A stretch of DNA of 64,000 nucleotides from Microbacterium sp. STN6 (lineage in GTDB: Bacteria > Actinomycetota > Actinomycetes > Actinomycetales > Microbacteriaceae): contig NZ_JAPMIT010000003.1 in assembly GCF_026410545.1 (NCBI RefSeq), forward strand, positions 496,001 through 560,000, read 5' to 3'. Each line of letters starts with the position of its first letter. The stretch's first letter is position 1. The position numbers and the translations under genes were made by a program. Under the pieces are notes generated by a model. It searched no databases, was not told the origin of the DNA, and saw only the letters and a program-made list of their open reading frames with translations. Of the stretch, positions 25,630 to 34,024 are shown in pieces.

Positions 25630-26391
25630 ATGACGACCGGATCCCACCCCACCGACGACGACCCCGCGGCCGTGCTGCTGCAGCGCCCGCGCCGCATCGA
25701 CCCGATCCGCCCGCTCTCCCGCCCGCTTCTCACCGGCGGCCTCGGGGTTGCCGGCCTGCTTCTCGTCGTCATCGCCGGCCTCGTGCTCGCCCACGCGCCG
25801 GGGTGGAGCTCGAGAGAGCTCGTCGTGCTGCAATGGCTGAGCGGGCACCACGCGCCCGCCCTCGACGGCATCGCGCTGGGCATCGCCTGGCTCTTCTCGC
25901 CGCCGTTGGCCGCGACAATCACGGTGCTCGGCGGCGGCGTGGTCGTCATCGTCACCAGAAACCTGTGGCGAACGGTCACGTTCATGCTGATCGTCGCCGC
26001 CTCATGGGGCGGCAGTGAAGTGGTGAAGTGGATCGCGCAGCGACCGCGTCCGGACGGCAGCCTGCTCGCGCATCCGCTCGCCGTCGAGCACTCGCTGAGC
26101 TACCCGAGCGGGCATACGTGCTTCGCTGCGGCGCTCGCCATTGCGGTCGTGTTCACGCTGCGCGACAGCCGCTGGCGCACCCTCGCCGTGGTGCTCGGCT
26201 GCGTGGTCGTCGTCGCGACCGCCGTCTCCCGGCTCTACATCGGCGTGCACTTTCCCACCGATGTCAGCGCCTCCCTCGTGTATGCGGTGTCGGCGGCGGC
26301 TGTACTGCTCGTGCTGTGGCTGAACCTGTTCGTGCCGCGCTATCGGGCGTTCCGGGCGGCTCGCGCGGTACCCGTGGCGAGCGGCGACTGA
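25630..26391 (+). CDS. PAP2-family phosphatase
   Basis: Integral membrane phosphatase with the three-part PAP2 catalytic signature: [19 protein letters not shown] and [13 protein letters not shown], all key Lys/Arg/His residues present. 253 residues, about six membrane helices. PAP2 enzymes dephosphorylate lipid phosphates such as phosphatidate, phosphatidylglycerol phosphate or undecaprenyl pyrophosphate. It is 15 bases after the MprF-like gene, last in the operon, and could supply or recycle the lipid substrate. That pairing is inference. Confidence 0.92.
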   Translation: MTTGSHPTDDDPAAVLLQRPRRIDPIRPLSRPLLTGGLGVAGLLLVVIAGLVLAHAPGWSSRELVVLQWLSGHHAPALDGIALGIAWLFSPPLAATITVLGGGVVVIVTRNLWRTVTFMLIVAASWGGSEVVKWIAQRPRPDGSLLAHPLAVEHSLSYPSGHTCFAAALAIAVVFTLRDSRWRTLAVVLGCVVVVATAVSRLYIGVHFPTDVSASLVYAVSAAAVLLVLWLNLFVPRYRAFRAARAVPVASGD

Positions 26392-26452
26392 CGGGGAGCC
26401 CGCGAAACCTAAGCCACGGTGCGCGTAGTGGAATAGGATGGATTCGGGTAAA

Positions 26453-26473
26453 GTTGAGCCTTGTAGACTCAAG
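26453..26473 (+). promoter_or_regulatory. HAIR element (HspR operator) upstream of clpB
   Basis: GTTGAGC-N7-ACTCAAG. The right arm matches the HspR inverted-repeat consensus (CTTGAGT-N7-ACTCAAG) fully and the left arm at 5 of 7 bases, with exact 7-base spacing. TTGAGC inside it could serve as a -35 with TAGACA (26478-26483) as a weak -10, placing the repressor over the promoter. Confidence 0.75.
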
Positions 26474-26500
26474 TTTGTAGACACGCAGGAAGGGACACGC

Positions 26501-28654
26501 ATGGCCAACATGCAGGGCGCTCCCGCTACCGACGAGAAGCAGAAGAGCGCGCTCGAACAGTTCGGCATCAACCTCACCGAGATCGCGAAGCAGGGCAAGC
26601 TCGACCCCGTGATCGGTCGCGACGCCGAGATCCGCCGCGTCAGCCAGGTGCTGACCCGGCGCACCAAGAACAACCCGGTGCTCATCGGCGAGCCTGGCGT
26701 GGGCAAGACCGCCGTGGTCGAGGGCCTCGCCCAGCGCATCGTCGCGGGCGATGTCGCCGACTCGCTGAAGGGCAAGCAACTCGTCAGCCTCGACCTCTCG
26801 GCGCTCGTGGCGGGCGCCATGTACCGCGGCCAGTTCGAGGAGCGGCTGAAGAGCGTTCTGAAGGAGATCAACGACTCCAACGGCGAGATCATCACGTTCA
26901 TCGACGAGCTGCACACGCTCATGGGTGCAGGCGGCGGCGAAGGCTCGGTGGCGGCATCCAACATGCTCAAGCCCATGCTCGCGCGCGGCGAGCTGCGTCT
27001 CATCGGCGCGACCACCCTCAACGAGTACCGCGAATACATTGAGAAGGATGCCGCGCTGGAACGCCGCTTCCAGCAGGTCTACGTCGGCGAGCCCTCTGTG
27101 GAAGACACGATCGCCATTCTGCGCGGGCTCAAGGAACGGTACGAGGCGCACCACAAGGTGGCGATCGCCGACGCCGCGCTCGTCGCCGCGGCATCCCTGA
27201 GCCATCGCTACATTCCCGCTCGGCAGCTGCCAGACAAGGCCATCGACCTCATCGACGAGGCGGCGAGCCGGCTGCGCATGGAGATCGACTCCGCGCCGGT
27301 TGAGATCGATGAGCTGCGCCGCAGCGTCGACCGGCTGAAGATCGAAGAGATCGCGCTGAAGAAGGAGAAGGACGACGCGTCGATGGAGCGCCTCGAGAAG
27401 CTGCGCGAAGACCTGCTCGAGCGCGAGGAGCGCCTGGCCGAGCTGCAGCAGCGCTGGGAGGCCGAGCGATCGTCGCTGAACCGCGTCGGCGAGCTGAAGA
27501 CCCAGCTCGACGACGCGCGCATGCAACGAGACCGGGCCATGCGCGACGCGAACTACCAGGAGGTGTCGCGGCTCGAGTACGAGGTGATCGCGCGCCTGCA
27601 GAAGGAGCTCGAGGCCGCGCAGCGCGCCGAAGACGACCCGAGTGCCGACCGCATGGTCAACGACCAGGTGACGGCAGAGGACATCGCCGAGGTCATCGCG
27701 TCGTGGACCGGCATCCCCGTCGGCCGTCTGCTGCAGGGCGAGACGGAGAAGCTGCTGCACCTCGAGAGCGAGCTCGGCAAGCGTCTCATCGGCCAGAAGG
27801 ATGCGGTGCGTGCCGTGGCCGAGGCCGTTCGGCGCACGCGCGCCGGCATCGCTGACCCCGACCGGCCGACCGGCTCGTTCCTGTTCCTCGGGCCCACCGG
27901 CGTGGGCAAGACCGAGCTGGCCAGGGCGCTCGCCGAGTTCCTGTTCGACGACGAGAAGGCCATGATCCGCATCGATATGAGCGAGTACGGCGAGAAGTTC
28001 TCCGTGTCGCGGCTCGTCGGCGCTCCCCCCGGCTACGTGGGCTACGACCAGGGCGGCCAGCTGACCGAGGCCGTGCGCCGGCGGCCGTATTCGGTCGTGC
28101 TCTTCGACGAGGTCGAGAAGGCGCACCCCGAGGTGTTTGACATTCTGCTGCAGGTGCTCGACGACGGCCGACTCACCGACGGGCAGGGCCGCACGGTCGA
28201 CTTCCGCAACACCATCCTCATTCTCACCTCGAACCTGGGCTCGCAGTTCCTCGTCGACCCGTCGCTCAGCGGCGACCAGAAGCGCGACGCCGTCATGCAG
28301 CTCGTGCGCCAGTCGTTCAAGCCCGAGTTCGTGAACCGGCTCGACGACATCGTCGTGTTCCAGGCCCTCACCCGGCAGGAACTCGGTGAGATCGTCGAAC
28401 TCTACGTCGACCGGCTGCAGCGCCGGCTCGAGAACCGCAGGCTCGAACTCGCCGTCACACCGGATGCGCGAGCATGGCTCGCGGAACGCGGCTACGACCC
28501 GATCTACGGTGCACGCCCGCTGCGCAGGCTCATGCAGCACGAGATCGACGACCGGCTCGCGACCGCGCTGCTCGCCGGCGAGATTCGCGACGGCGACACC
28601 GCGCGCGTCGACCTGGCCGCCGACGGCGAGAGCCTGACGGTCGCCGCCGGCTGA
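26501..28654 (+). CDS. clpB: ClpB-type disaggregase ATPase lacking the N-terminal domain
   Basis: Hsp100 chaperone that threads aggregated proteins through a hexameric pore with DnaK. 717 residues instead of the usual ~860: it begins at the end of the N-domain linker ([20 protein letters not shown]), so the substrate-binding N domain is absent. Start is fixed by AGGAAGGG upstream of the ATG and by the operator further up. Walker A of the first ring is GEPGVGKT at 63-70 and of the second GPTGVGKT at 464-471; Walker B, the coiled-coil middle domain (~265-400) and pore loops ([19 protein letters not shown]) are present. Middle domain means ClpB, not ClpC. Likely repressed by HspR through the HAIR site. 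Confidence 0.92.
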   Translation: MANMQGAPATDEKQKSALEQFGINLTEIAKQGKLDPVIGRDAEIRRVSQVLTRRTKNNPVLIGEPGVGKTAVVEGLAQRIVAGDVADSLKGKQLVSLDLSALVAGAMYRGQFEERLKSVLKEINDSNGEIITFIDELHTLMGAGGGEGSVAASNMLKPMLARGELRLIGATTLNEYREYIEKDAALERRFQQVYVGEPSVEDTIAILRGLKERYEAHHKVAIADAALVAAASLSHRYIPARQLPDKAIDLIDEAASRLRMEIDSAPVEIDELRRSVDRLKIEEIALKKEKDDASMERLEKLREDLLEREERLAELQQRWEAERSSLNRVGELKTQLDDARMQRDRAMRDANYQEVSRLEYEVIARLQKELEAAQRAEDDPSADRMVNDQVTAEDIAEVIASWTGIPVGRLLQGETEKLLHLESELGKRLIGQKDAVRAVAEAVRRTRAGIADPDRPTGSFLFLGPTGVGKTELARALAEFLFDDEKAMIRIDMSEYGEKFSVSRLVGAPPGYVGYDQGGQLTEAVRRRPYSVVLFDEVEKAHPEVFDILLQVLDDGRLTDGQGRTVDFRNTILILTSNLGSQFLVDPSLSGDQKRDAVMQLVRQSFKPEFVNRLDDIVVFQALTRQELGEIVELYVDRLQRRLENRRLELAVTPDARAWLAERGYDPIYGARPLRRLMQHEIDDRLATALLAGEIRDGDTARVDLAADGESLTVAAG

Positions 28655-28670
28655 GCGTAGCCTCGGGCGC

Positions 28671-29753
28671 ATGGCCGTGGCAGTGCGCCGCACGCTCGCA
28701 GGGTGGGCGGGCGATATCGCGAACCGGGCGCAGCTGCTGATGGCGGCGAAGACCGCTGTCGCTGCCAGCATCGCCTGGGTTCTGGCGCCGCTCGTGCCCT
28801 TCGCGGCCGACGAGTATTCGTACTACGCGCCGCTCGGCGTGGTGATCAGCATGTACCCGACGCTGATCAGGTCGCTGCGTTCCGGGCTGCAGGCGGTGGT
28901 CGGCCTCGCGTGCGGCATCGCTCTCGGCTTCGGCGGACTGGCCGTCGACGGCCCTCGCTGGCTCACGATCGCGCTGGTTCTGGGCGTGGGCACCATGCTT
29001 TCGGGGCTGCGCGTGCTTGGGATCGGCCGAAGCTGGGTTCCCATCACGGCGCTCTTTGTTCTGCTGATCGGCGGCGGTCACGGCGCCGAGACGTACTCGA
29101 TGAGTTATCTGGTCGACATGGGCTTCGGCGTCATCGTCGGGGTCGCCGTCAACCTGATCGTCTTCCCGCCGCTCTACCTCAAGAAGGCCTCCGATCGGCT
29201 CAATGACCTGCGCGACCTCGTGGCAACAGACCTGCGCGGCATGGCCGACGCCGTTGAAGCGCACCGCGACGACGACCCCAGAGACGTTCTCGAGCACCTC
29301 GAGAAGACGGCTGCGAACGTGCGAGAGGAGGTGCGGCAGGCCACCGAGAGCCGCAAGGTGAACCCGCGAGGCAGGAGCCGAGGCGGCCTCGACGACGAGA
29401 ACTATCGCCGGCTACGCGCCCTGCAGCGCACCGTCTTCTACGTGCGTGACCTCGCCGACGTGCTGGCCACGCTGCGCGACGACGAGACGGGCGAGAGCAT
29501 GACCGAGAACGCCAGGCACGACCTCGTGCGGGCACTGCGCAACGTCGGCGATCTGGTTGCGGCGCCCAACGAATCGGTCGCGGCCCGCGTGCGGCTTGCC
29601 GACGCGGACGCCGCCCTCGAGGCCGCCATGCACTCGTTCGATGACCACAGCGAGGGCCCGCCATCCGCTGCCGCGGTGAAGCTCACGGTGACGGTGTGCC
29701 TGCGGCGCATCATCGAGGCGTCGCGGCCCTTCGTTTCCGAACCGCCGCGATGA
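28671..29753 (+). CDS. FUSC-like / aromatic-acid-exporter-type membrane protein
   Basis: A 360-residue protein with one block of about six helices (residues ~20-165) of the FUSC/ArAE pattern (KTAVAASIAWVLAPLV, YSYYAPLGVVISMYPT, VGVAVNLIVFPP) and a cytoplasmic helical C-terminal half with charged coiled-coil character. The family exports aromatic acids or similar compounds, but many short actinobacterial members are uncharacterised. It starts 16 bases after clpB on the same strand and may be read through from it. Its 3' end overlaps the convergent signal peptidase gene by 44 bases. Confidence 0.75.
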   Translation: MAVAVRRTLAGWAGDIANRAQLLMAAKTAVAASIAWVLAPLVPFAADEYSYYAPLGVVISMYPTLIRSLRSGLQAVVGLACGIALGFGGLAVDGPRWLTIALVLGVGTMLSGLRVLGIGRSWVPITALFVLLIGGGHGAETYSMSYLVDMGFGVIVGVAVNLIVFPPLYLKKASDRLNDLRDLVATDLRGMADAVEAHRDDDPRDVLEHLEKTAANVREEVRQATESRKVNPRGRSRGGLDDENYRRLRALQRTVFYVRDLADVLATLRDDETGESMTENARHDLVRALRNVGDLVAAPNESVAARVRLADADAALEAAMHSFDDHSEGPPSAAAVKLTVTVCLRRIIEASRPFVSEPPR

Positions 29754-30297
29754 TGCCCGTGATCACCATGTAGAGGGCGTAGCAGAACAGCAGCCCCGCC
29801 ACGATGGGCACCACGATGATGCGCTGTTCGCCGGTGAGCGCGCTGTTCACGTAGCCGAGCAGCGGCACGCTGTACCAGAGCACACCGCGCACCTGCTGCT
29901 GCACCACCTCGGGGTCGGCCGCGTCGTTGTTGTCGCCCTTGGTGATGAAGGTGAATGTGCCGTCGCTTCGCGAGCGCACCTCGATGACCCGGTGCGAGAT
30001 GACAGCGGGCTCCCCCGACTTGATCTGGTAGGTCATGACGTCGCCCACGTGAATCTTCGACGGCGCCACCGGCTTCGAGACGATGAGCGTGCCGGGGGGC
30101 AGCGTTGGCTCCATCGAGCTCGTCAGCACGGTCATGGGGGTGGCGCCCGCGACCTTCGGTATCACGATCACGATGGCCGCGAGCAGCACGATGAGGCCGA
30201 GGAAGCCCGCGCTCAGCCCCGTCGCGATGGCGCGCCAGACCTCGCGCGTCTGCCGTGCCCGGCGGGATCGTCTGCGTGGTCGCACCTCGGTCGTCAT
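29710..30297 (-). CDS. Signal peptidase I, SipW/ER type
   Basis: Membrane protease that cleaves signal peptides of exported proteins. The catalytic serine is in TSSMEPTLPPG, followed by the VGDVMTYQ strand, SHRVIEV (the histidine replaces the lysine of the bacterial type) and the acidic KGDNND. So it is of the SipW/ER/archaeal kind. Two membrane helices: ~25-47 and near the C-terminus. 195 residues from the ATG at a perfect AAGGAGG; the frame extends 7 codons upstream. No obvious dedicated substrate is encoded next to it. Confidence 0.92.
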   Translation of the reverse strand: MTTEVRPRRRSRRARQTREVWRAIATGLSAGFLGLIVLLAAIVIVIPKVAGATPMTVLTSSMEPTLPPGTLIVSKPVAPSKIHVGDVMTYQIKSGEPAVISHRVIEVRSRSDGTFTFITKGDNNDAADPEVVQQQVRGVLWYSVPLLGYVNSALTGEQRIIVVPIVAGLLFCYALYMVITGIIAAVRKRRAATPR

Positions 30298-30345
30298 GCT
30301 TCCTCCTTCGGTGAGCACGTCTCGGGCTTGGGCGGGTGCTCGGGC

Positions 30346-31413
30346 TTAGGCGAGCACCTCACGGATCGCGGCCACGAAGGCGTCGACGTCACCCTCCATG
30401 GTGTCCCATGAACACATCCACCGAACCTCCCCCAAAGAGGCGTCCCAGTCGTAGAAGCGGAACCGCTCGCGCAGCCGATCCGCCGCCCCCTCTGGCAGCG
30501 TCGCGAACACGGCGTTCGACTCGGTGGGCTGTGTGAATTCCAGACCGCGGATGCTGCCTTCCGCGACCAGCTGCTCGAGCTGGCCTCGCAGCCGGGCCGC
30601 CATGTGGTTGGCCCGGCGCGCGGAACGCAGCCACAGGTCATCCGTCATGATGGCGATGAGCTGGGCCGAGAGAAAGCGCATCTTCGACGCGAGCTGCATG
30701 TCGATCTTGCGCAGGTAACCCAGACCATCGGATGCGTCGTGGTCGAGGACCACGACGGCCTCGCCGAAGAGCAGCCCGTTCTTCGTGCCGCCGAAGCTGA
30801 GCAGGTCGACGCCGGCGTCGCGCGTGAAGGCACGCAGCGGCGCCTCGAGCCACGCGCCGGCGTTGGCGAGCCGGGCGCCGTCCATGTGCAGGCGCATGCC
30901 CTTGCTGTGCACGTGGTCGGCGAGAGCGCGCACCTCCTCGGGCGTGTAGCAGGTGCCGAGCTCGGTGGTCTGGGTGATCGAGACGGCGAGCGGCTGCGCC
31001 CGGTGCTCCTCGCCCCAGCCCCACGCCTCGCGGTCGACGAGTTCGGGCGTGAGCTTGCCGTCTGGCGTCGGAACCGGCAGCAGCTTGAGGCCGCCCACCC
31101 GCTCGGGCGCCCCGTTCTCGTCGGTGTTGATGTGCGCGCTCGCCGCGCAGATCACGGCGCCCCAGCGCGGCACCATCGACTGCAGCGCCAGAACGTTTGC
31201 CCCGGTGCCGTTGAACACCGGATGCACGGCGACACCCTCGCCGAAGTGCTCCGCGAACACGTGCTGCAGCCGGGCTGTGTACGCATCCTCGCCGTAGGAG
31301 ATCTGGTGGCCACCGTTCGCGGCCGCGATCGCGGCCAGCACCTCCGGGTGGGCTCCGGCGTAGTTGTCGCTGGCGAATGCCCGCCAGGATGCGTCATGCA
31401 GCTTCTCAGTCAC
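30346..31413 (-). CDS. Low-specificity L-threonine aldolase (PLP-dependent)
   Basis: Cleaves L-threonine or allo-threonine to glycine and acetaldehyde. Fold-type I PLP enzyme of the beta-eliminating lyase family, about 355 residues. Evidence: ASDNYAGAHPEVL at the start, YGEDAYTARL, FNGTGANVLAL, MHMDGARLANAGAW with the conserved Asp, and the cofactor lysine in LLSFGGTKNGLLFG. GTG at 31413 (VTEKLHD) chosen; an ATG 11 codons earlier would run into the promoter region of the divergent gene. It is transcribed away from a mannosyltransferase-like gene. Confidence 0.9.
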   Translation of the reverse strand: MTEKLHDASWRAFASDNYAGAHPEVLAAIAAANGGHQISYGEDAYTARLQHVFAEHFGEGVAVHPVFNGTGANVLALQSMVPRWGAVICAASAHINTDENGAPERVGGLKLLPVPTPDGKLTPELVDREAWGWGEEHRAQPLAVSITQTTELGTCYTPEEVRALADHVHSKGMRLHMDGARLANAGAWLEAPLRAFTRDAGVDLLSFGGTKNGLLFGEAVVVLDHDASDGLGYLRKIDMQLASKMRFLSAQLIAIMTDDLWLRSARRANHMAARLRGQLEQLVAEGSIRGLEFTQPTESNAVFATLPEGAADRLRERFRFYDWDASLGEVRWMCSWDTMEGDVDAFVAAIREVLA

Positions 31414-31456
31414 GGGTAACAGTGTCTCACTGCCCGCGTATGGCAATATCGGGAAA

Positions 31457-32590
31457 GTGGCCCGCGTACTGACGATCTACCTCGCCTCGCGTGTCGTGAC
31501 CACCGTGTTCCTCGCCGCCATGTTCCTCACGGCGACGGGTCTCGACTGGCCGTTCGCGAGCGTGCGGCACGACCCGAACTTCTTCACGTTCTCCGGCTCA
31601 TGGGACAGCTCCTTCTATCGCCACATCGCGCTCGACGGCTACCCGCGGCAACTCCCGGTCGACGACAGCGGGCACGTGCAGCCGAACGCGTGGGCGTTTC
31701 TGCCGCTCTTCCCGCTCATCCTGCGCGGCGTCATGTCGGTCACGGGTCTCGACTTCTACCTCGTGGGCGTCGTCGTCGCGGCGATCTTCGGCGCGGCGGC
31801 CACGCTCGTGCTCTACCGCCTGGTCGCGAGCCGGGTGGGGGAGCGGCCCGCACTGTGGGCGGCGGCATTCTTCAGCTTCGGCCCGCTCTCGTTCGTGCTG
31901 CAGGTCGCCTACGCCGAGAGCCTGTTCCTTTTCCTCGTCTTCTGCGCGCTGTGGGCGATGACCGCCAAGCGCTACCTCACCATGATCCCGTTCGGCGTGC
32001 TCGCCGCCTTCACGCGCCCCGGCGCCCTCGCGCTCGCTCTCGCGCTGGCGATCGTTCTCGTCATCGGCCTCGTCAGACACGAGCGGATGCCGGTGGCCCG
32101 CCGCCTCGCCATGGTCGTCTCGGGAGTGGTGATCGCCGCCGCCGGCCTCGCGTGGCCGATCATCGCGTCGGCCGCCACCGGCCATCCGGGCGCGTACCTC
32201 GAGACCGAGATGTCGTGGTGGACGGGCTTCGTGGGCCGGCCACCGTTCGTTCCGCTGACGCCCTGGTTCGTGTTCACGTCTCGCTACGCCGGCGTCGCCG
32301 GCATCGCGCTCGTTCTCGTGGTGGTCTCCGCGTTCGCGTGGTGGCTGCGCCAGCGCGGCGTGCAGCGACTCGGCCGCGATATCGTGGCGTACTCGGGCAG
32401 CTACGGGCTCTACCTGTTCGCGGTGTTCCTGCCGCAGCAGAGCCTGTTCCGCGTGCTGATGCCCCTCGCGCCGCTCCTCGGCGACCCGTGGCTTTCAGCC
32501 ACACGTGGTCGCCGCCGCATCCTGCTCGGCGCCGGCATCGCCCTGCAGCCCGTCGCCATCGTGCTGCTGTGGTTCCTGGGGTACCCGTGA
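31457..32590 (+). CDS. PIG-V-like integral membrane mannosyltransferase (GT-C fold)
   Basis: A 377-residue protein with about nine helices. The first loop has SGSWDSSFYRHIALDGYP, the acidic catalytic-loop pattern of actinobacterial PIG-V-like GT-C enzymes that use polyprenyl-phosphate-mannose outside the membrane. GTG start. The following gene encodes a polyprenol-phosphate mannose synthase, exactly the enzyme that would make its donor, which strengthens the call. Acceptor (lipoglycan, protein or glycolipid) unknown. Confidence 0.75.
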   Translation: MARVLTIYLASRVVTTVFLAAMFLTATGLDWPFASVRHDPNFFTFSGSWDSSFYRHIALDGYPRQLPVDDSGHVQPNAWAFLPLFPLILRGVMSVTGLDFYLVGVVVAAIFGAAATLVLYRLVASRVGERPALWAAAFFSFGPLSFVLQVAYAESLFLFLVFCALWAMTAKRYLTMIPFGVLAAFTRPGALALALALAIVLVIGLVRHERMPVARRLAMVVSGVVIAAAGLAWPIIASAATGHPGAYLETEMSWWTGFVGRPPFVPLTPWFVFTSRYAGVAGIALVLVVVSAFAWWLRQRGVQRLGRDIVAYSGSYGLYLFAVFLPQQSLFRVLMPLAPLLGDPWLSATRGRRRILLGAGIALQPVAIVLLWFLGYP

Positions 32591-32678
32591 GCCGCGCGCG
32601 ATCCGTCACGTGCCATGCAGAACGTGCAGAATGTAACGGGCGTGCGCGCCCGCTCGCGCCGACGGAACAGGAGAACCG

Positions 32679-33422
32679 GTGACCAGTGACACCGGCCGCA
32701 CGGTGGTCATCATTCCCACGTACTGCGAGGCGGAGAGCCTCGAGGCGCTGCTCCGCCGTGTGCTGGCTGTGCAGCCGGCGGTCGACGTGCTCGTCGTCGA
32801 CGACAACAGCCCCGATGGCACCGGCGCGCTCGCCGACCGTATCGCGGGCGACGAGTCCCGCGTACACGTGCTGCACCGACCGGGCAAGCAGGGCCTGGGC
32901 CCCGCCTACATTGCCGGCTTCCGCTGGGCGCTCGGTCGCGACTATGCGGTCATCGTCGAGATGGACGCCGACGGTTCGCACCAGCCCGAACAGCTACCGC
33001 GTCTGCTCACGGCGGTGACGGATGGCGCCGACCTGGCGATCGGCGCGCGCTGGGTTGCCGGCGGCCGCATCGAGAACTGGCCGTGGTACCGCATCGCGAT
33101 CTCCCGCCTGGCCACCCGGTACGCCCGGCTGCTTCTGCGCTCGCGGCTGCACGACATCACGGCGGGATACCGTGCCTACCGGCGTGAGGCGCTCGCCTCG
33201 CTCGACCTCGACGCGCTGAGCGCCGAGGGCTACGCGTTCCAGATCGAGCTGGCGTGGCGGCTCGAGAGCGCGGGCGCCGATATCCGCGAGGTACCCATCA
33301 CGTTCGTCGAGCGCGAGCACGGCCGCTCGAAGATGACGCTGCGCATCGTGGCGGAGGCCCTGCTGCGCGTCACCGCCTGGGGGCTGCAGCCGCGCCGTAG
33401 CGGGCGAGCGGATCGCGTATAG
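32679..33422 (+). CDS. Polyprenol monophosphomannose synthase (GT2)
   Basis: Transfers mannose from GDP-mannose to polyprenyl phosphate at the inner face of the membrane, giving the donor for mannosyltransferases. 247 residues, GT2 fold: VVIIPTYCEAESLE, VLVVDDNSPDGTG, the metal-binding DADGS in IVEMDADGSHQP, and the conserved ITAGYRAYRREAL and REHGRSKM of dolichol-phosphate mannose synthases. GTG start behind AGGAG. It carries no acyltransferase or membrane domain, so it is a soluble Ppm1-C-like form. Paired with the PIG-V-like gene. Confidence 0.92.
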   Translation: MTSDTGRTVVIIPTYCEAESLEALLRRVLAVQPAVDVLVVDDNSPDGTGALADRIAGDESRVHVLHRPGKQGLGPAYIAGFRWALGRDYAVIVEMDADGSHQPEQLPRLLTAVTDGADLAIGARWVAGGRIENWPWYRIAISRLATRYARLLLRSRLHDITAGYRAYRREALASLDLDALSAEGYAFQIELAWRLESAGADIREVPITFVEREHGRSKMTLRIVAEALLRVTAWGLQPRRSGRADRV

Positions 33423-33442
33423 TTCAGCCAAACGTGTACTAT
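33419..33442 (+). promoter_or_regulatory. Candidate CmtR operator and leaderless -10
   Basis: ATAGT (33419-33423) and ACTAT (33438-33442) form an inverted repeat with a 14-base gap. TACTAT (33437-33442) is a -10-like hexamer 6 bases before the cmtR ATG. No good -35 was found. The left arm overlaps the stop of the upstream gene. Confidence 0.35.
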
Positions 33443-33448
33443 CGCGAT

Positions 33449-33778
33449 ATGGCGACGGCGACCCTCACCCACACGGCAGCGCTGGCGCGTCTCGGCCACG
33501 CGCTGTCGGATTCGACCCGGACCGGTGTGCTCCTGGCGCTGCGTGAAGCACCGGGGTATCCCTCGGATCTCGCCAGCGCGCTCGGCGTCTCGCGCCAGGT
33601 AATGTCGAACCACCTCACCTGCCTACGTGGCTGCGGGCTGGTGGAGGCGGTGCCGGAGGGGCGGCGCACCTGGTATCGGCTCGCGGATGCCCATCTCGCT
33701 CCGGCACTCGACGAACTGCTGCGGGTGGTTCTCTACGTCGAGCCGGACTGCTGCGGTCGCGAGGGGTGCACGTGTTGA
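33449..33778 (+). CDS. cmtR: CmtR-type ArsR/SmtB metal-sensing repressor
   Basis: Metal-dependent repressor of the ArsR family, closest to mycobacterial CmtR, which senses Cd(II) and Pb(II). The alignment is clear from memory: ALARLGHALSDSTRTGVL, YPSDLASALGVSRQVMSNHL for the DNA-binding helix, then CLRGCGLVEA with the two core metal-binding cysteines, and C-terminal cysteines in DCCGREGCTC in place of the CmtR tail ligand. 109 residues; a GTG five codons earlier is possible. The usual target, a cation efflux gene directly downstream, is here only a relic, so CmtR may be without its original partner. Confidence 0.88.
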   Translation: MATATLTHTAALARLGHALSDSTRTGVLLALREAPGYPSDLASALGVSRQVMSNHLTCLRGCGLVEAVPEGRRTWYRLADAHLAPALDELLRVVLYVEPDCCGREGCTC

Positions 33779-34024
33779 GGGTGCCTCCTGCGCTCTCTGC
33801 CGATCGCACGACAGTTCTGCGTCGCCGGGTGCGCCGTGGCGTGGCAATTCACGCGTCGTGACCCCGAGCGCTGGAAGAGAGCAACCTTGAGAGTGATCGC
33901 GGTCGCGTTCTTCTCGCTCGCCGAGCACAGGGCTGGCCGCGAGCTCGGCTCGAGCACGGCCGTGACCGATTCCAAACAGACGCTCATCTGTACCTACCTC
34001 TCCGCCGCGGTGCTGTCTGCTTAA
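33773..34024 (+). pseudogene. Remnant of a CDF-type cation efflux transporter
   Basis: Fragments resemble, in order, the cation-diffusion-facilitator gene that usually follows cmtR. First frame: ADRTTVLRRRVR at the N-terminus, running into a stop. Second frame: AVAWQFTRRDPERWKR and LRVIAVAFFSLA, then directly GRELGSSTAV, TDSKQTLICTYLSAAVLSA and a stop. Compared with the family as I remember it, about 40 residues are lost at the frame change, about 35 after FFSLA, and the C-terminal half is gone. The two stops and deletions rule out a working transporter. It abuts the convergent permease gene, whose stop overlaps its own. Confidence 0.75.

Noticed and set aside
26264-28771. Long minus-strand open frame opposite clpB
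   Set aside because: Mirror of a well-coded ClpB gene; no recognisable motifs in the translation.
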